Source: Candidatus Acidiferrales bacterium
GTDB lineage: Bacteria; Acidobacteriota; Terriglobia; Acidiferrales; UBA7541
Assembly (NCBI GenBank): GCA_030038275.1
Contig: JASHPG010000236.1
Span: 1-43,035, forward strand
Direction of reading: 5' to 3'
Length of the DNA: 43,035 nucleotides
Shown one piece after another: positions 1 through 9,763 of the stretch; positions within the stretch are counted from its first letter, which is position 1; each line of letters opens with the position of its first letter. A model generated the notes under the pieces. That model saw only the letters and a list, made by a program, of their open reading frames with translations. It ran no database searches and was not told the DNA's origin. The position numbers were made by a program, and so were the translations under genes.

Positions 1-8
1 GACGGTCC

Positions 9-188
9 ATGAGCACCACATCCGTTTTGGAATGGGAACGCGATCTAACCACCGGTGAACGCGAATTGCTCCGCGAGCTTTTGGCCGCCATTCGTCACAT
101 CCGGTACGGTTCTGTGGTGATAACGATCCACGACGGCCGCATCGTCGAGGTGAACAAAACCGAGCGCATTCGAAAGAATTCTGGCTGA
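9..188 (+). CDS. YezD-family (DUF2292) small protein
   Basis: A 59-residue protein starting at ATG 9 and ending with TGA at 186-188. The stretch IRYGSVVITIHDGRIVEVNK followed by TERIR matches the YezD/DUF2292 pattern, in which a short helix is followed by a beta hairpin with the YGSV.I..HDG..V.I...E motif. The molecular function of the family is not known to me, but members often sit beside sulfate or sulfur-assimilation genes, and here the sulfate ABC transporter follows in the same direction. Only eight bases precede the ATG, so its ribosome binding site and any upstream partner lie mostly outside the window. The family call rests on motif recognition. Confidence 0.8.
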   Translation: MSTTSVLEWERDLTTGERELLRELLAAIRHIRYGSVVITIHDGRIVEVNKTERIRKNSG

Positions 189-296
189 ACCCAAACACAA
201 ACAGCCCGACCCGCCATGCGGGAGGAAGAAATTAGGAGTGCCGGCCAACCGACCAGACCACTGGAGGCTTGAAGCCAACTATCTTAGGAGACTTCA

Positions 297-2111
297 ATGT
301 CAACAAACGTACCGTACCGGTCAAACCGAATTGTTCTAACTGTTGTTCTCTCTCTTGCATTCGCAGTTCCAGTGTTGGCTGCCCCGCACGGCGATGGGGC
401 GACCGGCACGGCTGGAAATGCGGCAGCTTCCCGAACGGTCGGTGCCTCGACCGCCTCGAATTCGGGTAATCCTGCAACAGCCGCTGATTCGCCGACGGCT
501 CTGCGCTCCGAACTGGAGCAGCTCAAGACTGCTCTGCAATCCGAAATGCAGCAGTTCGCTGCTCATAGTAAGGAACTCGATTCCGAAAGGACTGAGCTGA
601 GCCAACAACTGCAACAGATCGCCGCACTCGAAGCGAAATTGGGCATTGCGCCGGACGGCAGCGCACCGGCGGAGCTGTCAACTACCGGCGCGCCCGTTAA
701 CAGCCTTAGCGGATCTGCCGCGCAACCTAGCTCACAGAATCAGACCCCAATCAATATTGTGTCGCCGGAAAACCCGCTCTCCATCAAGATCGGCGGCGCC
801 GAGTTTACGCCCGGAGGCTACCTGGATTTGACCGGTATCTTTCGGAGCGCCGATGTTGGCAGCGGACTTGGCACGAACTTCACTACGCTTCCTTATAACA
901 ACTCGCTTCCCCTGGGACGGGAATCCGAATTCCGGTTCAGCGGACAGGGTTCGCGCCTTTCGTTAAGAGTCGATGCCAGCCCCACAAAATCAACCGACGT
1001 CTCGGGATACATCGAAAGCGATTTCAACGGGTACGAACCCGCGAACTCAAACATCAGCACAAAAAGCGATAGCTTTCGCTTGCGGCTCGCCTTTGTGCAG
1101 TTGCGTCATCAAAAGTGGGAACTCTTAGCCGGCCAGACTTGGTCGTTCTTGACGCCCACAAGAGAAGGACTATCGCCCTTTCCAGACAATATTTTTACAG
1201 CTCTTCGTCTGGATACAAGCTACTTGGCCGGCTTGGTCTATGGCCGTCAACCCGAAGTTCGCCTCATATATCACGCAACAAACTGGTGGTCTTTCGGCGT
1301 TGCCTTGGCGAACCCACAGCAGTTCGTGCCGAGCTCGGTCGTTTTTCCGACTGACGGCAGCACAAACTTCTTCAGCCAGCAATTCGACAACGGCAGCAGC
1401 AGCACCAGCGCGGCGAGTGCGACCATCAATCCGACGGTGCCGAACGTGCACCCCGATATCGTCGTCAAGACCGCCTTCGATTGGAAACTTGGCGGGAAAC
1501 TATTTCACGTCGATGCCGATGGCGTCGTCCGAACCTTCCGTGTCTTTAACAACCTTGAAACGCCCGAAACGACTAACAAAATTACAGGAGGCGGTGGCGG
1601 CATCAACGCAAATTTCGAAGTGCTTAAAAATTTTCACCTGATCGAGACTTCGTTCTACGGCGATGGCGTTGGCCGCTACATCGGTGGCCTTGGTCCTGAT
1701 GTCGTGGTTCGGCCTGATGGAGATCTGTCGGCAGTACGGGCTGCATCTGGTGTCGGCGGATTTGAATGGCAAGCCACGCCACACTTCTTGGTAGATAGCT
1801 ACTACAGCGGCGCATATTTCTGGCGCAATTACGCTTTAACTACCTCTGCGCTGGGCGCCGCTTGCGGCGCTACCGGGACGTACTGCGTTGGCTTCGGCTT
1901 CCCCGGGTCGGCGAATACCAACAATCGGGATTACCAGGAAGCATCCGTCGGGTTTATACCGACAATCTGGTCGAGCCGAAATTACGGAAAACTGGAGTTC
2001 ATTTCTCAGTTTTCTTACGTGGTTCGTACTCCTTGGTATGTTGCGCCCGGCAGCCCAAAGAATGCCCATGTGTTCATCAGCTACGTCGACTTGCGGTACA
2101 TCTTGCCTTAG
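297..2111 (+). CDS. outer-membrane porin, DcaP-like, in sulfate operon
   Basis: A 604-residue exported protein. Start ATG 297 is preceded by TAGGAGA at good spacing. Residues 1-28 form a signal peptide ending in VLAAP. About residues 65-115 form a Leu/Gln/Glu-rich coiled coil, and a linker rich in Ser and Pro follows. From about residue 165 ([17 protein letters not shown]) the sequence has the alternating, aromatic-rich pattern of a beta-barrel, including [10 protein letters not shown] and [10 protein letters not shown], and ends in a barrel-like LRYILP. An N-terminal coiled coil before a barrel is known for DcaP-type trimeric porins, and the AGQTWS motif fits that group. It lies 52 bases upstream of the sulfate-binding protein, so a role in anion entry across the outer membrane is inferred. 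Substrate is unproven. Confidence 0.75.
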   Translation: MSTNVPYRSNRIVLTVVLSLAFAVPVLAAPHGDGATGTAGNAAASRTVGASTASNSGNPATAADSPTALRSELEQLKTALQSEMQQFAAHSKELDSERTELSQQLQQIAALEAKLGIAPDGSAPAELSTTGAPVNSLSGSAAQPSSQNQTPINIVSPENPLSIKIGGAEFTPGGYLDLTGIFRSADVGSGLGTNFTTLPYNNSLPLGRESEFRFSGQGSRLSLRVDASPTKSTDVSGYIESDFNGYEPANSNISTKSDSFRLRLAFVQLRHQKWELLAGQTWSFLTPTREGLSPFPDNIFTALRLDTSYLAGLVYGRQPEVRLIYHATNWWSFGVALANPQQFVPSSVVFPTDGSTNFFSQQFDNGSSSTSAASATINPTVPNVHPDIVVKTAFDWKLGGKLFHVDADGVVRTFRVFNNLETPETTNKITGGGGGINANFEVLKNFHLIETSFYGDGVGRYIGGLGPDVVVRPDGDLSAVRAASGVGGFEWQATPHFLVDSYYSGAYFWRNYALTTSALGAACGATGTYCVGFGFPGSANTNNRDYQEASVGFIPTIWSSRNYGKLEFISQFSYVVRTPWYVAPGSPKNAHVFISYVDLRYILP

Positions 2112-2163
2112 CTGGTTTACAGCGGGAAAAAGAGGAGTTACGGACTGGAGGGAGAAGATTTCC

Positions 2164-3216
2164 ATGGCTCAACGTACGCGAAAAGAAAAATTCGTAGCTA
2201 GGCTAATCTCAAGACGGAAGGCTCTGCTCGCTATTGCCGGTTCGGTGGCTGCATTTGCCACGCGAACCGGCGCGGCGAGCCGCGTTTCGATTCTAAACGT
2301 CTCTTACGATCCCACGCGCGAGTTATACCAAGGCTATAACGTAGCTTTTGGAAAATATTGGAAGTCAAAAACCGGACAAGACGTCACGGTCGAGCAGTCG
2401 CACAACGGCTCGGGCGCTCAGGCCCGCGCGGTGATCGACGGCCTGCCCGCCGACGTTGTGACTCTCGCCCTGGCCTACGACATCGACGCTATCGCCGATA
2501 AGGCCAAACTCCTCCCAGAGAACTGGCAGTCGCGTCTTCCCGAGAACAGCACGCCCTACACGTCCACTATCGTTCTGCTCGTTCGATCTGGAAATCCGAA
2601 GGGCATAAAGGATTGGGACGACCTCGTGAGACCCGGAGTGTCCGTCATCACGCCGAATCCGAAGACTTCGGGCGGAGCGCGGTGGAATTTCTTGGGAGCG
2701 TGGGCCTATGCGCTCGGCCGTTCGGGAGGCAGCAAGCAGCACGCACAGGAATTCGTCGCCCGCCTCTACAAGAATGTGCCCGTTCTTGATTCCGGCGCGC
2801 GCGGTTCCACGAATACGTTTGTTGAACGCGGCCTGGGTGACGTCCTAATCGCCTGGGAGAACGAAGCCCTCCTCGTCACGCACAATCTCGGTCGAGGAAA
2901 ATTTCAAATCGTTGTGCCGTCCATAAGCATTCTGGCTGAACCGCCCGTAACGTGGGTGGACAAAAACGTCGACCGCAAGGGCGCGAAAGCGGTCGCCGAG
3001 GAATATCTCAAATATCTGTATTCGCAGGAAGGACAGGAGATTTGCGCCCAGCATTTTTACCGTCCGCGGCTTCAATCGGTTGCGGCTAAATATGCGTGGC
3101 AGTTTCCCGAGGTGAAGCTCGTAACGGTGGACAAGCAGTTCGGCGGATGGCGCAGCGCACAGCAAACCTTTTTCGCGGATGGCGGTGTATTCGACGAGAT
3201 TTATAGACCCGGTTAA
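2164..3216 (+). CDS. sbp: periplasmic sulfate-binding protein
   Basis: A 350-residue solute-binding protein of the sulfate/thiosulfate ABC family. The frame is open further upstream, but ATG 2164 is chosen because GGAGAAG sits six bases before it and a signal peptide starts there. Residues 16-40 ([11 protein letters not shown] onward) look like a twin-arginine signal. The mature part begins with the family hallmark [15 protein letters not shown], then [17 protein letters not shown] for ligand binding, and [20 protein letters not shown]. It should bind sulfate in the periplasm and deliver it to CysT/CysW. The stop is four bases from cysT, which supports an operon. Sbp and CysP cannot be told apart from sequence alone. 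Confidence 0.93.
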   Translation: MAQRTRKEKFVARLISRRKALLAIAGSVAAFATRTGAASRVSILNVSYDPTRELYQGYNVAFGKYWKSKTGQDVTVEQSHNGSGAQARAVIDGLPADVVTLALAYDIDAIADKAKLLPENWQSRLPENSTPYTSTIVLLVRSGNPKGIKDWDDLVRPGVSVITPNPKTSGGARWNFLGAWAYALGRSGGSKQHAQEFVARLYKNVPVLDSGARGSTNTFVERGLGDVLIAWENEALLVTHNLGRGKFQIVVPSISILAEPPVTWVDKNVDRKGAKAVAEEYLKYLYSQEGQEICAQHFYRPRLQSVAAKYAWQFPEVKLVTVDKQFGGWRSAQQTFFADGGVFDEIYRPG

Positions 3217-3220
3217 CCTT

Positions 3221-4117
3221 ATGCCTCTGGTTTTGAAGCGCCGCAGCGTCATACCCGGATTCGGATTGGCGTTCGGATTTACGGTGTTATACCTGTCTCT
3301 GCTCGTGCTGATTCCGCTGGCGGCAGCCTTTCTGAAGGCTTCCGCGCTTAGCTGGCACGAGTTTTGGCAATTGGTCCTCTCACCCCGGGCGATGGCATCT
3401 TATCGGCTGAGCTTTGGCGGCTCGCTGGTCGGCGCCATCGCAAACTTATTCTTCGGTGTGCTCGCCGCCTGGGTCTTGGTTCGCTACGATTTTCCGGGGA
3501 AGGGGATTCTTGATTCGCTCGTCGACTTGCCCTTCGCGCTCCCGACCGCCGTCGCTGGCATTTCGCTCGCCACACTCTACTCGCCGAATGGCTGGCTCGG
3601 TCGTCTGCTCGCGACTCTCGGAGTCCACATCGCGTATACGCGCATGGGCGTAATCGTTGCCTTGACCTTCATAGGTCTTCCGTTCGTGGTGCGCACAGTC
3701 CAACCCGTCTTGCAGGATCTCGATCGCGAATTCGAGGAAGCCGCCGCCAGCCTTGGAGCGAATCGCTGGCAGACGTTCACGCGCGTGCTTCTACCCTCCA
3801 TTTTCCCCGCTGCGCTCACTGGATTTGGCCTCGCATTCGCGCGTGCGGTGGGCGAGTACGGCTCCGTGATTTTTATTGCCGGCAATATGCCTATGCGCAC
3901 GGAGATCACTCCGCTGCTGATCGTTATTAAACTGCAGGAATACGACTACTCCGGGGCCACGGCGATTGCCATCTTCATGCTGATGATTTCTTTCGCCATG
4001 TTGCTGGGGATCAATCTTCTGCAAACGTGGAGCGGCCGACAAGGCCGCGCGGAATCGGCGCGCGGCGAGCCATCGCGCCCATTTGAATCCCTGTATGTCG
4101 CTGAAGGAGGCCAATAG
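3221..4117 (+). CDS. cysT: sulfate ABC transporter permease CysT (CysU)
   Basis: A 298-residue inner-membrane permease with about six hydrophobic segments. The start is taken as ATG 3221, four bases after the sbp stop; the frame remains open to an ATG at 3179, but that would overlap sbp and add a poor N-terminus. The permease coupling (EAA) loop is visible as [15 protein letters not shown], followed by [20 protein letters not shown] and [15 protein letters not shown], which are typical of CysT/CysU. It forms the membrane channel with CysW and contacts CysA through the EAA loop. Spacing implies co-transcription and coupled translation with its neighbours. Confidence 0.93.
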   Translation: MPLVLKRRSVIPGFGLAFGFTVLYLSLLVLIPLAAAFLKASALSWHEFWQLVLSPRAMASYRLSFGGSLVGAIANLFFGVLAAWVLVRYDFPGKGILDSLVDLPFALPTAVAGISLATLYSPNGWLGRLLATLGVHIAYTRMGVIVALTFIGLPFVVRTVQPVLQDLDREFEEAAASLGANRWQTFTRVLLPSIFPAALTGFGLAFARAVGEYGSVIFIAGNMPMRTEITPLLIVIKLQEYDYSGATAIAIFMLMISFAMLLGINLLQTWSGRQGRAESARGEPSRPFESLYVAEGGQ

Positions 4118-4152
4118 GCCCGCGAATTTCTCGGGCACTCTCGGCTCTTATT

Positions 4153-5058
4153 ATGGCTACATCGCTCACATGGACCGGCTCAAAAAGTTCCGGCCCTTCG
4201 TTCGCGGCGTCCGGCGCGCTTACAGAATCGGCGTCGCTGCGATGGATTCTCATCGGCACTGCGTTGGTGTTTCTCAGCGTCTTTCTATTTCTTCCGCTTG
4301 CCGTGGTCTTCAGCTCCGCTTTGGAGCGGGGTATCGGCGCGTATCTTGCCGGCATACGCGATCCAGACGCGCTCTCCGCCATCCGGCTAACACTGCTTGC
4401 CGCCGGGATCGCGGTACCGTTAAACATGGTTTTCGGAGTGGCGGCCGCTTGGGCGCTCGGCAAATTCGATTTTATCGGCAAAAGTATCCTGATCAGCCTG
4501 ATCGATTTGCCGTTCTCCGTTTCTCCGGTCGTCTCTGGCTTCATCTATGTGCTGATGTTCGGCTTGCAAGGGCTTCTTGGACCGTGGCTGATCGATCATG
4601 GAATCCGCATCATCTTTGCGGTTCCGGGAATCATTCTGGCCACCATTTTCGTCACATTTCCGTTCGTCGCTCGCGAATTGCTGCCGACCGTACAAGCGCA
4701 GGGCAACGACGAAGAAGAAGCAGCCGTATCGCTGGGGGCCAGCGGGTGGCAGACCTTCTGGCATGTCACCTTGCCCAACGCGAGATGGGCCCTTATTTAC
4801 GGCGTCATCTTGTGCAACGCGCGTGCCATGGGCGAATTTGGCGCCGTATCGGTCGTTTCCGGCCATATCCGCGGCCTGACCAATACAATGCCGTTACACA
4901 TTGAAGTCGTTTACGACGATTACCAATTTGTTGCCGCATTTGCCGTTGCATCGCTTCTGGCTCTGTTGGGGCTCGTCACTCTCGCGGTGAAAAGCCTTAT
5001 CGAATGGCAAGCGCGTCGCGCGGCGCAAATCGCGCAAGCCGGTGGAGGAGAGCCATGA
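4153..5058 (+). CDS. cysW: sulfate ABC transporter permease CysW
   Basis: A 301-residue permease with a hydrophilic N-terminus of about 30 residues and about six membrane spans. The EAA coupling loop reads [19 protein letters not shown], and the CysW-typical [19 protein letters not shown] follows, including the short TNTMPLHIE segment. It pairs with CysT to make the sulfate channel. It starts 35 bases after cysT, and its stop codon overlaps the start of cysA in an ATGA, a classic sign of translational coupling. Length is normal for the family, and nothing appears truncated. Confidence 0.93.
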   Translation: MATSLTWTGSKSSGPSFAASGALTESASLRWILIGTALVFLSVFLFLPLAVVFSSALERGIGAYLAGIRDPDALSAIRLTLLAAGIAVPLNMVFGVAAAWALGKFDFIGKSILISLIDLPFSVSPVVSGFIYVLMFGLQGLLGPWLIDHGIRIIFAVPGIILATIFVTFPFVARELLPTVQAQGNDEEEAAVSLGASGWQTFWHVTLPNARWALIYGVILCNARAMGEFGAVSVVSGHIRGLTNTMPLHIEVVYDDYQFVAAFAVASLLALLGLVTLAVKSLIEWQARRAAQIAQAGGGEP

Positions 5059-6107
5059 GCATTTCCGTTCGCGGAGTCTCAAAAAAATTTGGCTCCTTCT
5101 CGGCGCTCGACCGGATCGATCTGGAGATTCCCGCCGGCGAACTCGTGGCGCTGCTTGGCCCGTCCGGCTCCGGCAAAACCACGCTGCTGCGCATAATAGC
5201 GGGCTTGGAGTTCGCCGATTCAGGCGCGGTCGAGTTCGAAGGCCAGGACATTTCCTCTCGCAGCGCGCGCGACCGGCGCGTCGGATTTGTTTTTCAACAT
5301 TTCGCCTTGTTTCGCTACATGACTGTCTTCGAAAATATTGCGTTCGGCCTGCGCGTGCGTCCCCGGCGCATCCGCCCCTCGCGCGAAGAGATTCGCGCCA
5401 AAGTGCACGAACTGCTGCGGCTCATTCAGCTCGAAAATCAGGCGCAGCGGTATCCATCCCAATTGTCCGGGGGGCAGCGGCAGCGTGTCGCCCTCGCTCG
5501 CGCCCTGGCGGTTGAGCCCAGCGTGCTCCTTCTTGATGAGCCCTTTGGCGCGCTTGACGCCAAGGTTCGCCTCGAACTTCGCCGTTGGCTTCGCGACTTG
5601 CACGACAAAGTGCAAATCACCAGTGTGTTTGTCACGCACGATCAAGACGAAGCCCTCGAAGTCGCTGACCGCGTCGCCGTCATGAACGAGGGCCGCATCG
5701 AGCAGTTCGGCACGCCAGCCGACGTTTACCACAGCCCCGCGACTTCCTTCGTTTACAATTTTCTTGGCAACGTGAATTTGTTCCGAGGACGCGTGGAGAA
5801 TGGCGCCACGTTCATTCACTCCTCGCCCACCGGAAGCATCATTTTCGTGCGGCCGCACTTCCTCGACGTGAGCCGGCAACCGAATGGCTCGTCACACTTT
5901 CGCGCCGTCACGAAACACATCCACACCGCCGGCCCGCTAGTGAAGATCGAAGCTGTAACCGAATGGGGCGCGCCAGTTCATATTGAAATGTCGCAGGAAC
6001 GGTTCGGTGCTTTAGGGCTTGTGCCTGATGAAACGGTATTCGTCACTCCGAAGGAATCAGCTGTATTCAGGGCGGATTCTCATCCGGCTGCGGCGGACAA
6101 GTCCTGA
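5055..6107 (+). CDS. cysA: sulfate ABC transporter ATP-binding protein CysA
   Basis: A 350-residue ATPase. The start is ATG 5055, which overlaps the cysW stop and is preceded by GGAGGAG; an earlier in-frame start would lie inside cysW. Walker A is GPSGSGKT (35-42), the Q-loop Gln is at 81, the ABC signature LSGGQ at 137-141, Walker B LLLDEP at 158-163 and the switch His at 195 in VTHDQDEA. Residues from about 235 form a C-terminal regulatory/TOBE-like region, as is usual for CysA. It hydrolyses ATP to power sulfate import through CysT/CysW. It is the last gene of the operon; no clear terminator is seen before 6182. Confidence 0.94.
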   Translation: MSISVRGVSKKFGSFSALDRIDLEIPAGELVALLGPSGSGKTTLLRIIAGLEFADSGAVEFEGQDISSRSARDRRVGFVFQHFALFRYMTVFENIAFGLRVRPRRIRPSREEIRAKVHELLRLIQLENQAQRYPSQLSGGQRQRVALARALAVEPSVLLLDEPFGALDAKVRLELRRWLRDLHDKVQITSVFVTHDQDEALEVADRVAVMNEGRIEQFGTPADVYHSPATSFVYNFLGNVNLFRGRVENGATFIHSSPTGSIIFVRPHFLDVSRQPNGSSHFRAVTKHIHTAGPLVKIEAVTEWGAPVHIEMSQERFGALGLVPDETVFVTPKESAVFRADSHPAAADKS

Positions 6108-6181
6108 TTAACCGGAGTGTCGTGCCGTTCTCCACGGAGAGAAAAGTTACTCGAATATGATTTTCAGGAACGGATTACCGG

Positions 6182-6925
6182 CTAACCTTGGCCATTCTTT
6201 TCCGAATCGCGCTCGCCGTCCGGTGATGCGCCGTTCTGATGTGCTGCCCGCCAAATCGCGCTCTTCAGGTTGATGCTTCGCTTGGTCACGTATGCGTGTT
6301 CGAACATCAGCGCCGCCGCGCGCTGGCCTTCGCCGTTCTCCAGCGCCTGCACGATCGAATGGTGCTGCCGGTGTGAGAACCACAGCATGTCGTACATCCG
6401 CTTCAGGTCAACTCGGTCGAACGCAATCGCGTGCGCCGCGGCGAACGGAACGCGATCGTTCCGCTCCAGCGCGTCCGCGATCACTTTGCTGCCCGATCCT
6501 TGCACGATGATCGCGTGGAACTGCTTGTTCATATCGCCGTAGCGTTCTTCGTCGGACTCGACCAGTTGGCGCTTGGCGAAAATGTCGTCGCCTTCACGCA
6601 AGCATTCGTAGAGCGCCTGCATTACGCGCCGCGCCGCTCCTTGCTCTGCCAGGATGCGCGCCGCGAGTCCCTCCAGCACGCCACGTACGTCGATCGCGTC
6701 CATGATTTCCTGCGGTGTGAACTCGCGCACCACGAAACCGCGCGTGTCCAGTTGCGTGAGCATCCCTTCCTGCGCCAGGATCGGCAGCGCCTCGCGCACA
6801 GGAGTCCTCGAAACGCCCAGTGCCGAAGCCAGTTCCACCTCCCGTACCCGCTGCCCCGGAGCGAGCTGCCCGTGCAGGATCATCTCTCGGAGGCGTACGA
6901 TTACTCGCGAATTTTTACCGGCCAT
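6182..6925 (-). CDS. GntR-family regulator with FCD domain
   Basis: A 247-residue transcription regulator. Residues 8-67 form the winged helix-turn-helix of the GntR family (GQRVREVELASALGVSRTPV then REALPILAQEGML). Residues about 75-205 form the helical FCD ligand-binding domain of the FadR subfamily, with candidate metal-binding histidines in MNKQFHAIIV, HRQHHSIVQAL and FEHAY. These regulators usually respond to small organic acids. It is divergent from the VOC dioxygenase-like gene at 7236, with about 310 bases between the two starts, so it may control that gene and itself. The C-terminal 30 residues are polar and probably disordered. The ligand cannot be read from sequence. Confidence 0.88.
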   Translation of the reverse strand: MAGKNSRVIVRLREMILHGQLAPGQRVREVELASALGVSRTPVREALPILAQEGMLTQLDTRGFVVREFTPQEIMDAIDVRGVLEGLAARILAEQGAARRVMQALYECLREGDDIFAKRQLVESDEERYGDMNKQFHAIIVQGSGSKVIADALERNDRVPFAAAHAIAFDRVDLKRMYDMLWFSHRQHHSIVQALENGEGQRAAALMFEHAYVTKRSINLKSAIWRAAHQNGASPDGERDSEKNGQG

Positions 6926-7080
6926 GGCTCACTCACGCTGAGGATTGACAAGCGTTTGCGCGTTTTCTGTGTAATGCGGCAACTCATCGAATTTCCGCCC
7001 CCAGTTATGCGGATGTTATCAACTCTGCCAGTCCCAAGCAAATGCGCGCGTTCTGAAGTCGCGCTGCGGCTGAGGCGCGC

Positions 7081-7092
7081 AATGTATGCAAC
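7081..7092. promoter_or_regulatory. possible GntR/FCD operator
   Basis: The 12 bases AATGTATGCAAC form an imperfect palindrome around TGTATGCA. They resemble the TTGTATACAA-type sites bound by several FCD regulators. They lie between the divergent regulator and dioxygenase-like genes and end seven bases before a candidate -35 box. Inference only. Confidence 0.25.
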
Positions 7093-7098
7093 TTTCGC

Positions 7099-7127
7099 TT
7101 GACACTTCTTTCGCCCGCGTATTAACT
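7099..7127 (+). promoter_or_regulatory. candidate promoter of the VOC dioxygenase-like gene
   Basis: A perfect -35 TTGACA (7099-7104) is followed after 17 bases by a weak -10 TTAACT (7122-7127). A transcript would have a leader of about 100 bases before ATG 7236. The -35 is convincing, the -10 is not. Confidence 0.35.
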
Positions 7128-7235
7128 AACGCGCTGCGACTCGTCTGGCCGGCATCGAAAATCAGCGGACGGCTGGCGCGCGCGCCACTTTGCGCGCGCC
7201 TTTTGCGAGTCGTTGCAATCGTCGAGGAGAACGCC

Positions 7236-8207
7236 ATGAATTATCCCGCAACCGGATATCATCACATCACCGCTTGCGCCGGTGGCGCGCAGGAAGATGT
7301 TGATTTCTTCACCTCTGTTGTCGGTCAGCGCCTGGTGAAACAGACCATCCTGATGGATGGCAGCTTCCCGCACTACCACCTTTATTACGCGAACGCCAAG
7401 GCCGAACCCGGTTCGGTGATGACTACTTTCCCCTACAGCCGCATTCAGGGGCGTCCCGGCTCTGGCCAAATTCAGGCTACGGCCTATTCCGTTTCCAAGG
7501 ACAGCCTTCCTTTCTGGCAGGGCCATTTCAAGCGCCACAAAATCGAGCACAGCCCAATCGAAGAGCGCTTCGGCCAAAAATTCATCCGTTTCAAGCATCC
7601 CGCCGGCCTTTATTTCGAAATGATCGAGGACAAAGACGACGACCGCCAGCCCTGGAGCACCGACGAGATCAATCAGTCCGAAGGCGTCCGCGGTTTCCAC
7701 GGCGCGGTTCTTTCCGTCCGTGATATTCCCGAGCAGGAACGCTTCCTAGTCGAGGCTCTCGGCTTCAAGAAGACTGGGGTCGACGGCAAGTACCACCGCT
7801 TCGAAATCGCCGGAGGCGGTGCGAACAAGACTCTCACGCTTCTCCACGAGCCCGATCGAGCTCCCGGCAGTTGGACGTTTGGTGCCGGAACCGTGCATCA
7901 TCTGGCGCTCTGGGTCGCCGACGACGAGGCTATGGCCGCGCAGAAAGCCATCTACGAAGAGATCGGCTATACCGACGCTTCCGAAATCAAGGACCGCTAC
8001 TACTTCCATTCGATGTACGTCCGCTCGCCCGGAGGCATTCTCGTCGAGTGCTGCTGCAACGCCAACGGCGGCTTCGAGCGCGACGAGACTTTCGATCGGC
8101 TCGGCTCGCAGTTGCATTTGCCGCCGTGGTTTGAAGACCGCCGCCAGGAGATTCTCGCAACCCTTGAGCCCATCAAGGCGCCCGCAATCGCCACCGCCCG
8201 CGCCTGA
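7236..8207 (+). CDS. two-domain VOC protein, ring-cleaving dioxygenase-like (LinE/MhqO type)
   Basis: A 323-residue protein with two glyoxalase/VOC modules. ATG 7236 is preceded by GAGGAGA; the frame is open 50 codons further up but without a binding site. The first module starts YHHITACAGGAQEDVDFFTS, typical of the MhqO/LinE group of extradiol dioxygenase-like proteins. The second module begins near residue 150 (GFHGAVLSVRDI). Candidate metal ligands are the His in YHHIT, the His pair in TVHHLALWV and the Glu in GGILVECC. Members cleave hydroquinone-type rings with Fe(II) or act in quinone resistance; substrate is not assignable here. It is divergent from a GntR regulator that is a plausible controller. 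Confidence 0.82.
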   Translation: MNYPATGYHHITACAGGAQEDVDFFTSVVGQRLVKQTILMDGSFPHYHLYYANAKAEPGSVMTTFPYSRIQGRPGSGQIQATAYSVSKDSLPFWQGHFKRHKIEHSPIEERFGQKFIRFKHPAGLYFEMIEDKDDDRQPWSTDEINQSEGVRGFHGAVLSVRDIPEQERFLVEALGFKKTGVDGKYHRFEIAGGGANKTLTLLHEPDRAPGSWTFGAGTVHHLALWVADDEAMAAQKAIYEEIGYTDASEIKDRYYFHSMYVRSPGGILVECCCNANGGFERDETFDRLGSQLHLPPWFEDRRQEILATLEPIKAPAIATARA

Positions 8208-8404
8208 TCCGCGCGCTGCATTTTGGCGTTTGTCTGCGAGCGCTTCGGCCAATGCGTCGGCGCTACGCGGATCGGTTTGTGTAGCGGTGTTCTTCCGGCG
8301 AGTGCCATTAGGCGCTCTGTCGGCGCGGGTGATAACTGAGCCACACTTTTCGCGCGTTCTTGCATCTCAATCGCTTTTAACGAACGGAGCCGAATCCGAA
8401 TCTC

Positions 8405-9688
8405 ATGAAACGCAGCGAACATCGCATTCTTACCACGCACGTTGGCAGCATCGTCCGCCCTCCGCGCCTCCGCGAGTTGGCCGGAATGTCCCTGACGTCC
8501 CCTTCGCCTGAAAACAAAAAGGAATTCGAGGATTCTCTGGCCGCGTCCGTCGACGAAGTCGTCAGGCTACAAGCCAAGGCCGACATCGACATCGTTAACG
8601 ACGGAGAATTCGGCAAATCCAGTTGGTCGAATTACATCCTCGAACGCATCTCCGGTTTCGAGGCTCGCCCCGATTTGAAAACGCCCTTCGTCTGGCTCGG
8701 GCGCGACCTCCATCGCTTTCCCGACGTGATGGAAGCTGAGTTTCCCTGGGGACTCGCCGGCGTGCCCGCTGACGTTTGCGTCGGCCCCATCAAATACAGC
8801 AATCCTGCGCCTATGCAGCGCGATATCCGCAACTTGAAAGCCGCTCTGCGCGCCGTTAACGTCGAAGAAGCGTTTCTTCCCGTTGTCGCGCCCGCCAGCG
8901 CCATTTGGAACGGCGTCAACGAGCATTACACCACCGAAAAGGAATACATCTACGCCATCGCCGATGCGCTCCGCGAGGATTATCGCGCGATCGTTGACGC
9001 GGGCTTCGTCGTTCAGGTGGACGACGCCGTCCTCGCCAACATGTACGACCATCTCGTCCAGCAAAGCCCGGAAAATTACCGCAAATGGGCCGGCTTGCGC
9101 ATCGAGGCGCTCAATCACGCGCTGCAAGGCATTCCCGAGGACCGCGTCCGCTATCACGTCTGCTTTGGCAGTTGGCACGTGCCGCATCTTGCCGACGCGC
9201 CGCTTGAGGAAATTCTCGGCTTCATCCTCAGCGTTCGCGCCGGTGCCTATTCCATCGAAGCCGCCAACCCGCGCCACGAGCACGAATGGCGCGTTTGGGA
9301 ATCGACCAAGTTGCCTAACGGCAAGATTCTGATTCCCGGCGTCGTCACGCACCACACCATCACCGTCGAGCATCCGCGCCTCGTGGCTGACCGCATCATC
9401 CGCTTCGCGCGCTTGCTCGGCCGTGAAAACGTCATCGCCGGTACCGATTGCGGATTCGCGCAGGCGTCCTTCGTCGTTCGCCAGCAACCGTCCGTCATGT
9501 GGGCCAAATTCGAGACGCTCGCCGAAGGCGCCCGCATCGCTTCGGCTGAGCTCTGGCCGAGGAAAACGAAAGCCAGTGCCCGCGGCAACGGCGCTAAGGC
9601 CGCGCCGCAATCGAAGCGCTTGAAATCGGCTAAGCACGCCAAAGCGGCCGCCGGGCGCAAGTCCACAAAACCCGCCCGCCGCCGCTAG
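8405..9688 (+). CDS. cobalamin-independent methionine synthase (MetE C-domain) family protein
   Basis: A 427-residue protein similar to the C-terminal catalytic half of MetE. Features include the N-terminal TTHVGSIVRPPRL, the IVNDGEFGKSSW segment, YHVCFGSWH with candidate zinc His/Cys ligands, and GTDCGFA carrying the second Cys. It lacks the MetE N-terminal half, so it belongs to the short MetE-like proteins that transfer methyl groups from other donors or act in thioether or other C1 chemistry. The last 40 residues are rich in Lys, Arg and Ala (for example RKSTKPARRR), which is unusual for this family. It sits about 200 bases after the dioxygenase-like gene in the same direction. The substrate is unknown. 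Confidence 0.8.
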   Translation: MKRSEHRILTTHVGSIVRPPRLRELAGMSLTSPSPENKKEFEDSLAASVDEVVRLQAKADIDIVNDGEFGKSSWSNYILERISGFEARPDLKTPFVWLGRDLHRFPDVMEAEFPWGLAGVPADVCVGPIKYSNPAPMQRDIRNLKAALRAVNVEEAFLPVVAPASAIWNGVNEHYTTEKEYIYAIADALREDYRAIVDAGFVVQVDDAVLANMYDHLVQQSPENYRKWAGLRIEALNHALQGIPEDRVRYHVCFGSWHVPHLADAPLEEILGFILSVRAGAYSIEAANPRHEHEWRVWESTKLPNGKILIPGVVTHHTITVEHPRLVADRIIRFARLLGRENVIAGTDCGFAQASFVVRQQPSVMWAKFETLAEGARIASAELWPRKTKASARGNGAKAAPQSKRLKSAKHAKAAAGRKSTKPARRR

Positions 9689-9763
9689 CTGGCACACACC
9701 CGCGGCGCGCGGTGCGCCTCGCTCACCCATCGGCGCCCGCTCGCTCAAAAACTTCATTCTCTG

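Noticed and set aside
1888-2163. N-terminal extension of the sulfate-binding protein
   Set aside because: It would overlap the porin end by more than 200 bases, while ATG 2164 has a binding site and begins a signal peptide.
6946-6976. TTGACA with TGTAAT as a promoter for the dioxygenase-like gene
   Set aside because: The spacer is 19 bases and the element lies about 260 bases before the gene; the TTGACA at 7099 is better placed.
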